Shown here in pieces: positions 8,826 to 17,691 of a DNA stretch of 64,000 nucleotides (position 1 is the first letter of the stretch; each line of letters begins with the position of its first letter). This DNA comes from Candidatus Binataceae bacterium (GTDB lineage Bacteria > Desulfobacterota > Binatia > Binatales > Binataceae). Location of the stretch: the NCBI GenBank assembly GCA_035650475.1, contig DASRHP010000009.1, positions 362,545-426,544 on the forward strand. Reading direction: 5' to 3'. Made by a program: the position numbers and the translations under genes. The notes below the pieces were generated by a model that saw only the letters and a program-made list of their open reading frames with translations, was not told where the DNA came from and did no database searches.

Positions 8826-9531
8826 AGCTCATCAGCTCGAGGTCGATCTCGACTGCGCGCTCCATCGGGCCTTCGCCCACGCTTTCCCGATGCTTGCCCT
8901 TGATCACGCCCACCCCGGGCGCCATCCAGTAGTAGTCCTCGACGCGAATCGCGCGCGTTGCGGCCGGCGCCACGCCGCCGGCTGCCGGACGGAAGTCCGC
9001 GACGCCCTTCAGCGGCGAGGCGATCCCGGTTTCACGCACTCGCACGCATGCGGTGAACGTGCCTGCCGGCACCGTGATCTTGTCGCTTACGCTTTCGATC
9101 ATCGTCTTGGCGAAGAACACGGTGCCGTCGAGCGTGCGGTCCACTTCACGCCAGATCGTGCCGACCTTGATCGGGTACTTGATGACCCACGAATTGTCGT
9201 CGAGGTGCGGCTCGAGGCCGTCGGGCGACTCGCGGGCGACATAGCGGATCCCCTCGGGTTGGGCCGCGTAATACTCGGTAAACGTTTTTTCGCCGCCGCC
9301 GGTGTTGCGCTGCCCCACCGCCATCACGCCCAGGAGCTTGCGCGGCGCGAGGTTGGTCGCCGTCAGTCGCCCGCTCGCGCCGGTCGAGGCGCGATAGCGC
9401 AGCATCCAGGTCATCCCCTGCTCGAGTGGGAAATAGTCCGTCGCGCCCGGCGTGCCGCGATGGCAGGCCGAGAGGACGAGCGCAACAGCGATGAGCGCGG
9501 CGGCCGCCGCGCGAGCGATTTTGCGTTTCAT
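8815..9531 (-). CDS. Predicted lipoprotein of unknown function
   Basis: A 238-residue exported lipoprotein. The N-terminus has KRK, a hydrophobic stretch and the lipobox LSAC (cysteine near residue 23), so it should be lipidated and membrane anchored. The mature part reads DYFPLEQGMTWMLRY, a beginning seen in many uncharacterised bacterial surface proteins, and has beta-rich stretches ending in MERAVEIDLELMSFRH. No catalytic motif is recognised. ATG 9531 has a GGGAGATAAC ribosome-binding site directly upstream. It is divergent from the nitrile hydratase operon across 146 bases, which must contain both promoters. Confidence 0.75.
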   Translation of the reverse strand: MKRKIARAAAAALIAVALVLSACHRGTPGATDYFPLEQGMTWMLRYRASTGASGRLTATNLAPRKLLGVMAVGQRNTGGGEKTFTEYYAAQPEGIRYVARESPDGLEPHLDDNSWVIKYPIKVGTIWREVDRTLDGTVFFAKTMIESVSDKITVPAGTFTACVRVRETGIASPLKGVADFRPAAGGVAPAATRAIRVEDYYWMAPGVGVIKGKHRESVGEGPMERAVEIDLELMSFRH

Positions 9532-9677
9532 GTTATCTCCCGGGCTGCGACAAGATCTGCCGTGCCGCGCCGCGGCGGTCAAACCGCCGCCCGCCGCTTT
9601 CGCCTTGACTGCCGCTGACGCGCGCGCTTAGCCTACAGCCGTATCCGGCGGCACCTCGAGCAAAGGCGGCAGGCGCG

Positions 9678-10433
9678 ATGAACAGCGTTCATGACCTCGG
9701 CGGGATGCACGGCTTCGGACCGGTCGTGCGCGAAGAGCACGAGCCGGTCTTTCATGCCGACTGGGAAAAGCGCGTCTTCGCGATAGCGCTCGCGCTGATG
9801 GGGCGGCGGGTCAATAACGTGGACGAGTTCCGCCGCGCGATCGAGCACATGCCGCCGGCGCGCTATCTCGCCGCCACCTACTACGAAAAATGGCTGCACG
9901 CGATCCAGTCGCTGCTAATCGAGAAGGGCGTCGCCACCGCCGATGAGCTCGCAAGCGGCCGCGCAAGCGCGCCCGCGCCGGCGCGCGGGACCGGGCCGCT
10001 CGGTACCGGCGGCGGCGACGGGGTGGAGTCGTTCGACAGCGCCGCGGTCAAGCTGCGCTTCGACAAGAGCTTCCGCCCGCGCTTCAAGCCGGGCGACCGC
10101 GTCGTCACCCGCAACTTCAACCCCGAGCATCACACGCGCCTGCCCCGCTACGCGCGCGGCAAACGCGGCGTTATCCGCTACGACCAGGGCGTCTTCGTCT
10201 TTCCCGACACCCACGCGCACGGCCGCGGCGCCAGGCCGCAGCACGTCTACACGGTCGCCTTCGAGGCGCGCGAGTTGTGGGGCGCCGACGCCAATCCGCG
10301 CGCGCCGGTTTATCTGGACTGCTGGGACGACTATCTCGAGCGCGACCGCGCGGCGGCAAAGCCGGCGGCGCGCACACGCCCGACGGCCAAACCCGCCCGC
10401 GCAAGCCGGGCGCGCAAGGGACGCAAGCGATGA
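9678..10433 (+). CDS. nthB: Nitrile hydratase beta subunit
   Basis: Beta subunit (251 residues) of nitrile hydratase, which hydrates nitriles to amides in the cytoplasm as an alpha-beta heterodimer. The N-terminal helical domain begins [16 protein letters not shown], the hallmark of the family. YYEKWLHAI follows near residue 75, then a low-complexity linker, then the SH3-like C-terminal domain with [21 protein letters not shown] and [12 protein letters not shown]. The beta-before-alpha order is that of cobalt-type enzymes such as those of Rhodococcus rhodochrous J1. The stop overlaps the alpha start (ATGA), so translation is probably coupled. Confidence 0.95.
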   Translation: MNSVHDLGGMHGFGPVVREEHEPVFHADWEKRVFAIALALMGRRVNNVDEFRRAIEHMPPARYLAATYYEKWLHAIQSLLIEKGVATADELASGRASAPAPARGTGPLGTGGGDGVESFDSAAVKLRFDKSFRPRFKPGDRVVTRNFNPEHHTRLPRYARGKRGVIRYDQGVFVFPDTHAHGRGARPQHVYTVAFEARELWGADANPRAPVYLDCWDDYLERDRAAAKPAARTRPTAKPARASRARKGRKR

Positions 10434-11089
10434 GCGACATGCATGATCACGACCACGGCCACGACTACCATAATGCGCCGCTCTCCGAACCGGCGCAGCG
10501 GGTAAAGGCGCTGGAGTCGCTGCTGGTCGAGAAGGGATTGGTCGATCCGCAGCTTCTCGACCAGCTCATCGACACCTACGAGCGCAAGATCGGGCCGCGC
10601 AACGGTGCCCGCGTCATCGCCCATGCCTGGGTCGACGGCGAGTACCGCAAGCGCCTGTTCGAAAACGCCGCCAAGGCGATCGAGGAACTCGGCTACCCGC
10701 CGGGCCCGCAGGGCGAGCACATGATGGTGGTCGAGAACACGCCGCGCGTGCACAATCTCGTCGTCTGCACGCTGTGCTCGTGCTATCCGTGGTCGGTCCT
10801 GGGGCTGCCGCCGGTGTGGTACAAGAGCCCGGCTTACCGCGCGCGCGCGGTCATCGATCCCCGCGGCCTGCTCAAGGAGTTCGGTGTCGACGTGGGCGAC
10901 AAGGAAGTGCGCGTGTGGGACAGTAGCTCTGAGATGCGCTACGTGGTGATGCCCGAGCGACCGGCGGGCACCGAAGGATGGAGCGAAGACGAGCTGGCGG
11001 AGCTGGTCACGCGCGACTCGATGATCGGCACCGCGGTGGTCAAGGCGCCTGCGCGCCGGGCCCGCTCCGAGTCCCGCGCCGCCGGGTAG
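10430..11089 (+). CDS. nthA: Nitrile hydratase alpha subunit, cobalt type
   Basis: Catalytic alpha subunit (219 residues). The metal site [10 protein letters not shown] lies near residue 110. The Cys-Thr-Leu-Cys-Ser-Cys form is typical of cobalt enzymes, whereas iron enzymes have Ser at the second position. Two of these cysteines are oxidised to sulfinic and sulfenic acids in characterised members. [19 protein letters not shown] flanks, the [13 protein letters not shown] loop and [15 protein letters not shown] match the family along the whole length. The N-terminus is histidine and aspartate rich ([15 protein letters not shown]), possibly aiding metal loading. ATG 10430 overlaps the beta stop by four bases. 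Confidence 0.96.
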   Translation: MSDMHDHDHGHDYHNAPLSEPAQRVKALESLLVEKGLVDPQLLDQLIDTYERKIGPRNGARVIAHAWVDGEYRKRLFENAAKAIEELGYPPGPQGEHMMVVENTPRVHNLVVCTLCSCYPWSVLGLPPVWYKSPAYRARAVIDPRGLLKEFGVDVGDKEVRVWDSSSEMRYVVMPERPAGTEGWSEDELAELVTRDSMIGTAVVKAPARRARSESRAAG

Positions 11090-11091
11090 GG

Positions 11092-11445
11092 ATGAGCCCG
11101 AAGAGCACCGAGGAGCTGGTCGCCGCCGCGCGCGCCCGCGTGCCCGAAGCGATCTTCAGCGAGCCGTGGGAGGCGCGCGCCTTCGCGGTCGCGGTCGCGT
11201 TGTGCGAGTCCGGGTGCTTCCCGTGGGCGGAATTCCAGCAAAGCCTGATCGACGAGATCCGCGAGGCTGAAGGTGCCGGCCGAGCCGCCCCCGGCGGCGC
11301 CGACTACTACCATCGCTGGCTCGGCGCGCTCACTCGCCTGCTCGCCGCCAAGGGAATCGTCGGTGCGGCCGAGCTCGAAGCGCGAATCGCGGTCGTCGGT
11401 CCGCCGCCGCCCCCGCAGGACCCCAGGCAGGGACAGACGAAGTAG
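11092..11445 (+). CDS. Nitrile hydratase accessory protein (beta-like chaperone)
   Basis: A 117-residue protein resembling only the N-terminal helical part of the beta subunit: EPWEARAFAVAVAL, CFPWAEFQQSLIDEI and YYHRWLGALTRLLAAKG parallel the beta-subunit stretch around its YYEKW motif. In cobalt-type systems such small proteins form a complex with the apo alpha subunit and bring in cobalt by subunit swapping. That role is inferred from family and position. It begins two bases after the alpha stop, so it is the third gene of the operon. The C-terminus is proline rich and probably disordered. Confidence 0.85.
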   Translation: MSPKSTEELVAAARARVPEAIFSEPWEARAFAVAVALCESGCFPWAEFQQSLIDEIREAEGAGRAAPGGADYYHRWLGALTRLLAAKGIVGAAELEARIAVVGPPPPPQDPRQGQTK

Positions 11446-11472
11446 GCCGACTCCTCCGGCCCGGACTCCGCG

Positions 11473-11766
11473 ATGTATCGCTATGTGATCGGCGCGATTG
11501 TCGTGGCAGTTGCCGCCGCGCTCATCGGGTGGAAATGGAACCGGCGGCAACAGGCTGAGCATGCACGCGAACAGGCGCAAATCGCCGAACTCTCCGAGCA
11601 CGTTCGCCAGCTGGAGCAGGAAAATTCCGATCTCAAGGCCGCACTCGCCAAGGTCCAGGCGGAAGAGAACCGGCTCGTTACCGAAAATCAGATCCTGACC
11701 AAGACGCTGGAGCAAGCGCGCCTGACCGGCAAGATTCCCGACAAGCTGCCCTATCCGCCCAAGTGA
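11473..11766 (+). CDS. Small membrane-anchored coiled-coil protein
   Basis: A 97-residue protein with one N-terminal transmembrane helix (residues 4-20, YVIGAIVVAVAAALIG), a basic patch (KWNRRQQ) that would keep the rest in the cytoplasm, and a heptad-rich coiled coil from about 28 to 82 (EQENSDLKAALAKVQAEEN). It ends PDKLPYPPK. No family function is known to me. It follows the nitrile hydratase accessory gene by 27 bases on the same strand and could be co-transcribed, but nothing in the sequence ties it to nitrile metabolism. Confidence 0.7.
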   Translation: MYRYVIGAIVVAVAAALIGWKWNRRQQAEHAREQAQIAELSEHVRQLEQENSDLKAALAKVQAEENRLVTENQILTKTLEQARLTGKIPDKLPYPPK

Positions 11767-11806
11767 CGGCGCGACCACGAGCGTGGGCGCAGGACCTGCG
11801 CGTCGG

Positions 11807-12349
11807 TCACCGCTCGGCCGGCGGCGACGCCGCGAAGCGCTGCCATTCGGCGAGGAACGCGAGCGAGCGTAGGTTCGGCATCCGGTCCAGATAGACTTCG
11901 CCGTTCAGATGATCGTGTTCATGCTGGACGACGCGGGCATGGAAATCGGCGGCCACGAAGTCCAGCGTCTCGCCCTTGCGCCCGAGCGCGCTGACCCGCA
12001 GCCGCCGGTATCGCGGGACCAACCCCCGCAACTCCGGAATACTCAGGCATCCCTCCCAGTCGTCGACGGTGTCGCGCTCCAGGATTTCGATCTGCGGATT
12101 GATGAGGAACGTCAGGGGCACCGGCGGCATCTCGGGATAGCGCGGATGGTGGCCGACCTCCAGCACCGCCACCCGCAAGGGCAGATGGATCTGTGGCGCG
12201 GCCAGTCCGACGCCGTTGTACTCGCGCATCGTGTCCACCATGTCGTCGAGCAGGCTTTGAAAGCCGGGCGTCGCGATGCGCTCGGGCGCGACGGGCTGCG
12301 CCTGTGAGCGCAGCACCGGATGGCCCAGACGGCTAACCTTGAGAATCAT
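11807..12349 (-). CDS. def: Peptide deformylase
   Basis: Removes the formyl group from the initiator methionine of new proteins. All three signature motifs of this metalloenzyme are present in 180 residues: GVGLAAPQ (motif 1, near residue 46), EGCLSIP (motif 2, metal-binding Cys), and QHEHDHLNG (motif 3, HExxH with two metal-binding His and the catalytic Glu). The N-terminus MILKVSRLGHPVLR is also typical. Length is normal. The gene converges on the nitrile hydratase operon and is divergent from the TauE/SafE permease. The usual partner fmt is not in the window. Confidence 0.95.
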   Translation of the reverse strand: MILKVSRLGHPVLRSQAQPVAPERIATPGFQSLLDDMVDTMREYNGVGLAAPQIHLPLRVAVLEVGHHPRYPEMPPVPLTFLINPQIEILERDTVDDWEGCLSIPELRGLVPRYRRLRVSALGRKGETLDFVAADFHARVVQHEHDHLNGEVYLDRMPNLRSLAFLAEWQRFAASPPAER

Positions 12350-12467
12350 CTCTGCACGACCCCCTTGCCTGGCGGGGCGATTCTAGCGCATCGCGGACGC
12401 ATCCGCGTGAATCCTGACCGCCGCCGCTCTCCTGCGGTACACAATCTCCGGCGGGGTCTCCTTTTGC

Positions 12468-12496
12468 TTGACCGCCCGATGTACACCGGATAACTT
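12468..12496 (+). promoter_or_regulatory. Possible sigma-70 promoter of the TauE/SafE permease
   Basis: TTGACC (12468-12473), 17 bases, then TAACTT (12491-12496), lying 50 bases before the permease ATG. The -10 box is poor. The following 12497-12546 is strikingly AT-rich for this genome. Confidence 0.28.
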
Positions 12497-12546
12497 ACAG
12501 AAAATTCATGAGAAATATGACTATTTAAGTCTTTTATTTTTCCAGA

Positions 12547-13317
12547 ATGATCGAAATTCATGCCGTTTTGGTTGGTTTTCTCGTCGCGGCGCTGGTCGCT
12601 ATGACCGGGATCGGTGGCGGCTGCCTGATGGCGCCGATACTAGTCGCGGGGATGGGGGTTCCGATGCCGGTCGCGGTGGGTACGGACCTGCTGTACTCGA
12701 CCGCGACCAAGCTGGCGGCGTTGGCCTTCTATTGGCGCCGAGGCAAGGTGCGCTGGCGGGTTGCCGCTTTGATGTTGACGGGCAGCCTGCCGGCCGCGGT
12801 GCTTGCTTTGGGCGCTATCTGGTGGATGCGGTCGAGCGCCGAGGGCCTCACAACTCTAATGAGCGTGTCGCTGGCTGCCGCGTTGACACTCAGCGCCGGC
12901 GCGATTTTTACTCGCGAGCGGCTCTATGACGTCAATGGAGATACGTCAGGCGGCGGTGGGCGATCGGGGCGGGCGGCGGTGATTACGGCGGGGGCGGCGG
13001 TGGGCGCGCTGGTGAGCCTGTCCTCCGTCGGCGCGGGCGCGATCGGGGTTGCCGCGCTGCTGCTTATCTACTCGAGCCTTGAGCTCGGTGAAATCATCGG
13101 CACCGACCTCGCGCATGGTGTCGTGCTCGCGGCGCTCGCCGCGGTGGGACATGCGGCGCTGGGCAATGTGGATTTCGCCCTGCTCGCTAATTTACTGGCC
13201 GGCATGATCCCCGGGATATGGCTGGGCGGGCGGTTGACCGGCTGGCTGCCGGAGCCGATGCTGCGGCGGACGATCTCGCTCCTGCTGCTCGGCAGCGCGC
13301 TCCGGCTCGTCGCCTGA
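12547..13317 (+). CDS. TauE/SafE family permease (sulfite/anion exporter type)
   Basis: A 256-residue membrane protein with two internally similar halves, each opening with a conserved hydrophobic segment: VGFLVAALVAMTGIGGGCLMAP at the N-terminus (glycine-rich TGIGGG motif of DUF81) and VGALVSLSSVGAGAIGVAALL in the second half (SSVGAGAIG). About seven to eight membrane helices are predicted by eye. Members export sulfite, sulfoacetate or other organic anions; the substrate here is unknown. An AT-rich leader of about 65 bases lies just upstream. The gene stands alone between oppositely oriented neighbours. Confidence 0.85.
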   Translation: MIEIHAVLVGFLVAALVAMTGIGGGCLMAPILVAGMGVPMPVAVGTDLLYSTATKLAALAFYWRRGKVRWRVAALMLTGSLPAAVLALGAIWWMRSSAEGLTTLMSVSLAAALTLSAGAIFTRERLYDVNGDTSGGGGRSGRAAVITAGAAVGALVSLSSVGAGAIGVAALLLIYSSLELGEIIGTDLAHGVVLAALAAVGHAALGNVDFALLANLLAGMIPGIWLGGRLTGWLPEPMLRRTISLLLLGSALRLVA

Positions 13318-13380
13318 GCGACGGATTCCTTCGCCGACGGCCGCTGCAAGCCGCGCACGGCCGCGCCAGGCATGGCGCGG

Positions 13381-14910
13381 TCAGAAACCGTAGCCGACGA
13401 GTTCCGGATGGCTCGCCGCATACGAGCGCGCGAAACCGAGTTGCGCCTCGCTTTCCGCATGGATCTCAAGTAGCGGCTCGCCTCTGGCGACGATGTCGCC
13501 GACGGTCCTGAGCAGGCGCACTCCCGAGGAGATGTTGGCCGGCGCGCCGGCGAGCTTGGCCAGCCGCGCGACGCGCCAGCAGTCGATCTGGCGGATTCGA
13601 CCGTCGGCGGGCGCGCTGACCACTGCGCGGAACGGGGCCTCGGGCGGCAGCTCGCGCGCGCCCTGCGCCTCGACAATCTGCTCGAACTTGCGGAGCGCCG
13701 CGCCCGAGGAGAGCGCCGATTGCGCCGCGCGATAGCCTTCCAGCGCCTCGACCACGCCGCTCATCTCGAGCAGCCGCGCGGCCAGAAAGAGCGACTTTTC
13801 GCGCAAGTCGACCGGCGCGTCGGGCTCGCGCCGCAGCACCGCGAGGACGTCGAGCGCCTCCAGGCGCGGGCCGACCCCGCGCCCGACCGGGCCGCGCGCC
13901 TCGGTCAGGAGGGTTTCGATTCGCAGCTCGATCCGCTCGGCGACCGCGCGGAAGAGCGCCGCGAGCTGCTGGGCGGCGGCGGTGGTGCGCACCTTGGCCG
14001 TGGGGCCGACCGGGATGTCGATCAAGACATGCGTGGCGCTGACGCTTTTCTTCTTGGCCAGAATCGACGCCACCATCTGCTGCTCGGTGTCGAGCTCCAT
14101 CGGCCGCTCGACGGTGATCAGGATGTCGTCGGCGGGGGCGAGCTCGAGCGCGCCGCCCCATGCGATGCAGGCGCCGGTCTTCTCGACCACCGCACGCAGT
14201 TGTTCGGCGCTCAGCTCGACCTCGGCGACCGCGCCCATCGTGTCGGCGGTGCCGGCGGGCGAAGTGATCGCGCGCGACGAGGTCTTGGGCACGACCAGGC
14301 CGTGGGCGGCAAGGATCGGCACCACCACCATCGTGGTCCGATTGCCAGGCACGCCGCCGATACAGTGTTTGTCGAGGACCGCGGTGGAATCGAAGCGCAA
14401 TTGCGAACCGGTCGCGATCATCGCCCGTGTGTAATCGACCAACTCGTCGAGATCGAGCGCGCGCAGCGCGCACGCCATTACGAACATCGCGAGTTCGACC
14501 TGCGAGTAGCGCCGATGGACGACGTCGGTGAGGATGGCGTCGAACGCCGCGCGGTCCAGCCGCCGCCCGCGCAGCTTGTCGCGCACGCGGTCGACGCTGC
14601 GCGGCGGCACCGCCAGGGTGGCGCTAACGGCCGCGCCCTCGGGCAGGCCGAGGTCGCGAAAGGCATCGCGCGTAAGCCCGATCTCGTCCGCGCTGACCAT
14701 CTCGTCGTCGCAGAAGTCGAGCACGCCGGTAACCTCGCGCGTTTGGCCGGTCTGCGGGTCGACGCCGATGATGCGGGCGCGGTCCATCGGGTTGAATCCC
14801 AGGTTGCCGCGGGTGACCGCTTTGCGGTTGATTACCACCACGTGCTCGCGCAGGGTGTCGATATGCAGACGGCGGATGCGGAAGGTTCCGCCTTTGCTCC
14901 CATCGTCCAT
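13381..14910 (-). CDS. AMP phosphorylase-type thymidine phosphorylase family protein
   Basis: A 509-residue nucleoside or nucleotide phosphorylase. It has the extra N-terminal domain (about 85 residues) and the core motifs of archaeal AMP phosphorylase: DKHCIGGVPGNRTTMVVVP, then PKTSSRAITSPAGTADTMG. The GVPGNRT variant is typical of the AMP-cleaving branch rather than of plain DeoA, and those enzymes make ribose 1,5-bisphosphate from NMP and phosphate. Its start codon overlaps the stop of the beta-CASP nuclease gene (ATGA), so the two are translationally coupled. No ribose-1,5-bisphosphate isomerase or RuBisCO is in the window. Substrate assignment is inference. Confidence 0.87.
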   Translation of the reverse strand: MDDGSKGGTFRIRRLHIDTLREHVVVINRKAVTRGNLGFNPMDRARIIGVDPQTGQTREVTGVLDFCDDEMVSADEIGLTRDAFRDLGLPEGAAVSATLAVPPRSVDRVRDKLRGRRLDRAAFDAILTDVVHRRYSQVELAMFVMACALRALDLDELVDYTRAMIATGSQLRFDSTAVLDKHCIGGVPGNRTTMVVVPILAAHGLVVPKTSSRAITSPAGTADTMGAVAEVELSAEQLRAVVEKTGACIAWGGALELAPADDILITVERPMELDTEQQMVASILAKKKSVSATHVLIDIPVGPTAKVRTTAAAQQLAALFRAVAERIELRIETLLTEARGPVGRGVGPRLEALDVLAVLRREPDAPVDLREKSLFLAARLLEMSGVVEALEGYRAAQSALSSGAALRKFEQIVEAQGARELPPEAPFRAVVSAPADGRIRQIDCWRVARLAKLAGAPANISSGVRLLRTVGDIVARGEPLLEIHAESEAQLGFARSYAASHPELVGYGF

Positions 14911-16325
14911 CAGAGCCGAACTCCTTCGAGATGGCGCGCGACCGCCGCCTTCCACCCGAGCTCCTTCTCGATCGCCTCGCGCAGCGCGGCCGCTGCCGGC
15001 GGTTCGCCGTGGACCACGTACACGATCTCGGGTCGGCGCACCGCCGCACGCAGCCATCCGATTATCTCACCTTGGTCGGCGTGAACGGAGAACGCCTCGA
15101 CGTTGACCACCTCCGCCTTCACCGGCACGTAGCGCCCGAGCATCTTGACCTCCGGTTCGCCCGCGAGCAGTCGGCGCCCGCGCGTACCGTCGGCCTGGTA
15201 GCCGACGAGGATCACCGTGTTGCGCGGGTCGGGCAAGCGGTTGGCCAGATGGTGGAGCACGCGCCCGCCGGTCGCCATCCCCGAGGCTGAGATAATTATT
15301 GCCGGCCCGCCGACGAAATTGAGCCCGATCGATTCCTCCACCGTGCGCGTCTCGATTATCTCCGGGGGGTCGAACGAATCCGGTTCGCGCGCGACCTCGG
15401 GGCGCAATCCGCTGTCAGTGCGCTCGGCCGCCGCCCGATAGACCTTCAGCGCCGCCGACGCCATCGGGCTGTCGATATAGACCGGCGCCGCCGGCAGCCG
15501 GTGCGCGCGCACCAGCCGACGCAGATGAAACATCACGACCTCGGTGCGGTCGACCGCAAACGACGGAATTACCGCCACCCCGCCGCGCCCAAGCGTGCGC
15601 GCCAGCGCCTGCTCGAACAGCGCCAGCGAGGCGGCGTCGTCATGGCGGCGGTCGCCGTAGGTCGATTCGACCACGACAACGTCGGCCGCCGGCGGCGGAT
15701 CGGGCGCTCGGAGCAACGGATGGTGCGGGCGGCCGAGGTCGCCGCTGAACAGCACGGTGCGCGGGCGCGGATGGCCAAGTTCGACCGCGACGCTGGCCGC
15801 GCCCAGGATATGTCCCGCGCGGCGCATCGTGGCGAACACGCCGTCGGCGACGGCGAAACGCTCGCCGAATGGCCGCGGCTCGAGCGCCTCCAGCGCGCGC
15901 AGGGCGTCGTCTTCGGTGTAGAGCGGGCGCGCCGGCGCATGCTTGGAATAGCCGCGGCGGTTGGCGTAGGCGGCTTCCTCCTCCTGAAGATGACCGCTGT
16001 CGGGGAGCAGGATGCGGCAGAGCGCCTGCGTGTCGGCGGTGGTGAAGACTTTTCCGCGGTAGCCGTCGCGCCAAAGCGCCGGCAGATAGCCGGAGTGGTC
16101 AAGATGCGCGTGCGAGAGCACCAGCGCGTCGATCGCGCGGGGCTCGATCGGAAAACGATCCCAGTTGCGCAGGCGCAGCGCCTTGAGCCCCTGGAACAGC
16201 CCGCAATCGACCATCACGCGCGCCTGCGCGGTCTCGATCAGAAACCGGCTGCCGGTGACGGTGCCGGCCGCCCCCAGGAAGCGCAGCGTCGGCGCAAAGC
16301 CGGATTTCGCTGTCAGTTCTGACAC
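14910..16325 (-). CDS. Beta-CASP metallo-beta-lactamase RNase (CPSF73-like)
   Basis: A predicted zinc-dependent RNA-processing nuclease of about 471 residues. Metallo-lactamase motifs: SHAHLDHSGYLP (HxHxDH) near residue 75, HILGAASV and FSGDLG. The beta-CASP insert follows: ESTYGDR, then PSFAVDRTEV and SASGMATGGRVLHHL. The C-terminus has FSVHADQGEIIGW and VYVVHGEP, as in CPSF73/YSH1-type RNases. GTG 16325 is taken as start; an in-frame TTG at 16343 is equally possible and neither has a clear ribosome-binding site. It lies directly upstream of, and overlapping, the AMP phosphorylase-like gene, suggesting RNA breakdown feeding nucleotide phosphorolysis. Confidence 0.9.
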   Translation of the reverse strand: MSELTAKSGFAPTLRFLGAAGTVTGSRFLIETAQARVMVDCGLFQGLKALRLRNWDRFPIEPRAIDALVLSHAHLDHSGYLPALWRDGYRGKVFTTADTQALCRILLPDSGHLQEEEAAYANRRGYSKHAPARPLYTEDDALRALEALEPRPFGERFAVADGVFATMRRAGHILGAASVAVELGHPRPRTVLFSGDLGRPHHPLLRAPDPPPAADVVVVESTYGDRRHDDAASLALFEQALARTLGRGGVAVIPSFAVDRTEVVMFHLRRLVRAHRLPAAPVYIDSPMASAALKVYRAAAERTDSGLRPEVAREPDSFDPPEIIETRTVEESIGLNFVGGPAIIISASGMATGGRVLHHLANRLPDPRNTVILVGYQADGTRGRRLLAGEPEVKMLGRYVPVKAEVVNVEAFSVHADQGEIIGWLRAAVRRPEIVYVVHGEPPAAAALREAIEKELGWKAAVARHLEGVRL

Positions 16326-16471
16326 GTTTCGATGATATCTCAAGCGCGCGCCTGATCGGCGAATCCGCGCGCGCGCGTTTCAAGAGATTTACGCTCGACC
16401 CCGGGCGCCGTTGCCTAATCGGGTGCGGGCGGGAGAAAATCGGCCGGTGCGCAAAGCGCAAGGGGGTAACG

Positions 16472-17653
16472 ATGAGCGAAGGCGCAAACGAGGGTGAGCG
16501 ACTGATCGCGGCCGCAGCCGCACTGAAGCCGAAAATCCGCGAGGCCGCGGCGGAGATCGAGCAGGGCCGCCGCCTGCCCGCGCATATCGTCGACGCGATG
16601 CGCAAAATCGGCATCTTCCGAATGGCGATGCCGCGCGCGTGGGGCGGGCCCGAGATCGACCCCATCGCGCAACTGCGCGTGATCGAGGTGCTCTCGGAGG
16701 CCGACGGCTCGGTCGGCTGGTGCGCGATGATCAACTCCGACAGCGGCTACTTCAGCGCGTTTCTGGACCAGGACGTCGCGCGCGAGATGTACCGCGACAT
16801 CGACGCTTCCACCGCTTCCAGCCTGCTGTGGGCCGGCCGTGCGCAGCCGGTTGACGGCGGCTTCCGGCTGAGCGGGCGCTGGCCGTTTTGCAGCGGCTGC
16901 ACGCACTCGCAATGGTTCGTCGGCAGCAGCGTGGTCCACGACGGCGACGCGCCCCGCGTGGGCGCCGGCGGCGTGCCCGACGTGCGGCTGTGCTTTGTGC
17001 CGATCGCCGAGGGCGAAATCCTCGATACCTGGTACAGCACCGGATTGCGCGGCAGCGGCAGCAACGACTTCCAGGTCAGGGATATCTTCGTTCCCGCCCA
17101 GCGCGTATGCAGCCTGATCGAGCTGCCGGTGCGCCGGCCGGGCCCGCTGTACGCGTGGCCGTTGATGTTCGCCTACAATTTCCCCGGCATCACGCTCGGC
17201 ATCGCGCGCAGCGCGCTCGACACGTTCGCCGAGATGGCCGCGCGCAAGCCGGTCACCGCTGCCAATCTCATCGGGCGGCGGGCGATGCTGCGCGAGGAGG
17301 GCTACGCGCAGACGGCGCTCGCACGCGCCGAGGCGCTGGTGCGCTCCGCGCGCGGATTCATCTACGAGACGATGGAAGAGATCTGGGCAACGCTGGTGCG
17401 CGGCGAGCCGCTGCCGCTGCGTCTGCGCGCGCTCTACCGGCTGGCGATGGTCCACGCACATGAGGCCTGCACCAGCGCGGTGGACATGCTTTACAAGGCC
17501 AACGGCGGCGGCTCGGTTTACCAGAGCGGCCCGCTGGACCGCTACTTCCGCGACATCCACACGATCAACCAGCACACGCTCAACGGGCTGAAGACCTACG
17601 AGAACGCGGGCGCCGCTCTGATGGGGCTGACTCCGCTCGATCCTCTGTTCTAA
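16472..17653 (+). CDS. Acyl-CoA dehydrogenase-like flavoprotein (HsaA/flavin monooxygenase type)
   Basis: A 393-residue FAD/FMN-dependent protein with the acyl-CoA dehydrogenase fold. The N-terminal helical domain has GIFRMAMPRAWGGPEIDP, the middle beta domain has VDGGFRLSGRWPFCSGC, and the C-terminal part (LDTFAEMAA onward) is of the type-2 form used by HsaA-like two-component monooxygenases that hydroxylate aromatic or steroid intermediates. The IGIFR-PRAWGG and SGRWPFCSG motifs favour this group over true acyl-CoA dehydrogenases. A reductase partner is not adjacent. Start ATG 16472 has AAGGGGG five bases upstream. Substrate unknown. Confidence 0.85.
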   Translation: MSEGANEGERLIAAAAALKPKIREAAAEIEQGRRLPAHIVDAMRKIGIFRMAMPRAWGGPEIDPIAQLRVIEVLSEADGSVGWCAMINSDSGYFSAFLDQDVAREMYRDIDASTASSLLWAGRAQPVDGGFRLSGRWPFCSGCTHSQWFVGSSVVHDGDAPRVGAGGVPDVRLCFVPIAEGEILDTWYSTGLRGSGSNDFQVRDIFVPAQRVCSLIELPVRRPGPLYAWPLMFAYNFPGITLGIARSALDTFAEMAARKPVTAANLIGRRAMLREEGYAQTALARAEALVRSARGFIYETMEEIWATLVRGEPLPLRLRALYRLAMVHAHEACTSAVDMLYKANGGGSVYQSGPLDRYFRDIHTINQHTLNGLKTYENAGAALMGLTPLDPLF

Positions 17654-17691
17654 GGCGAGCCACGCGCGGGCTGCGGGCTGTATTCAGCCGG

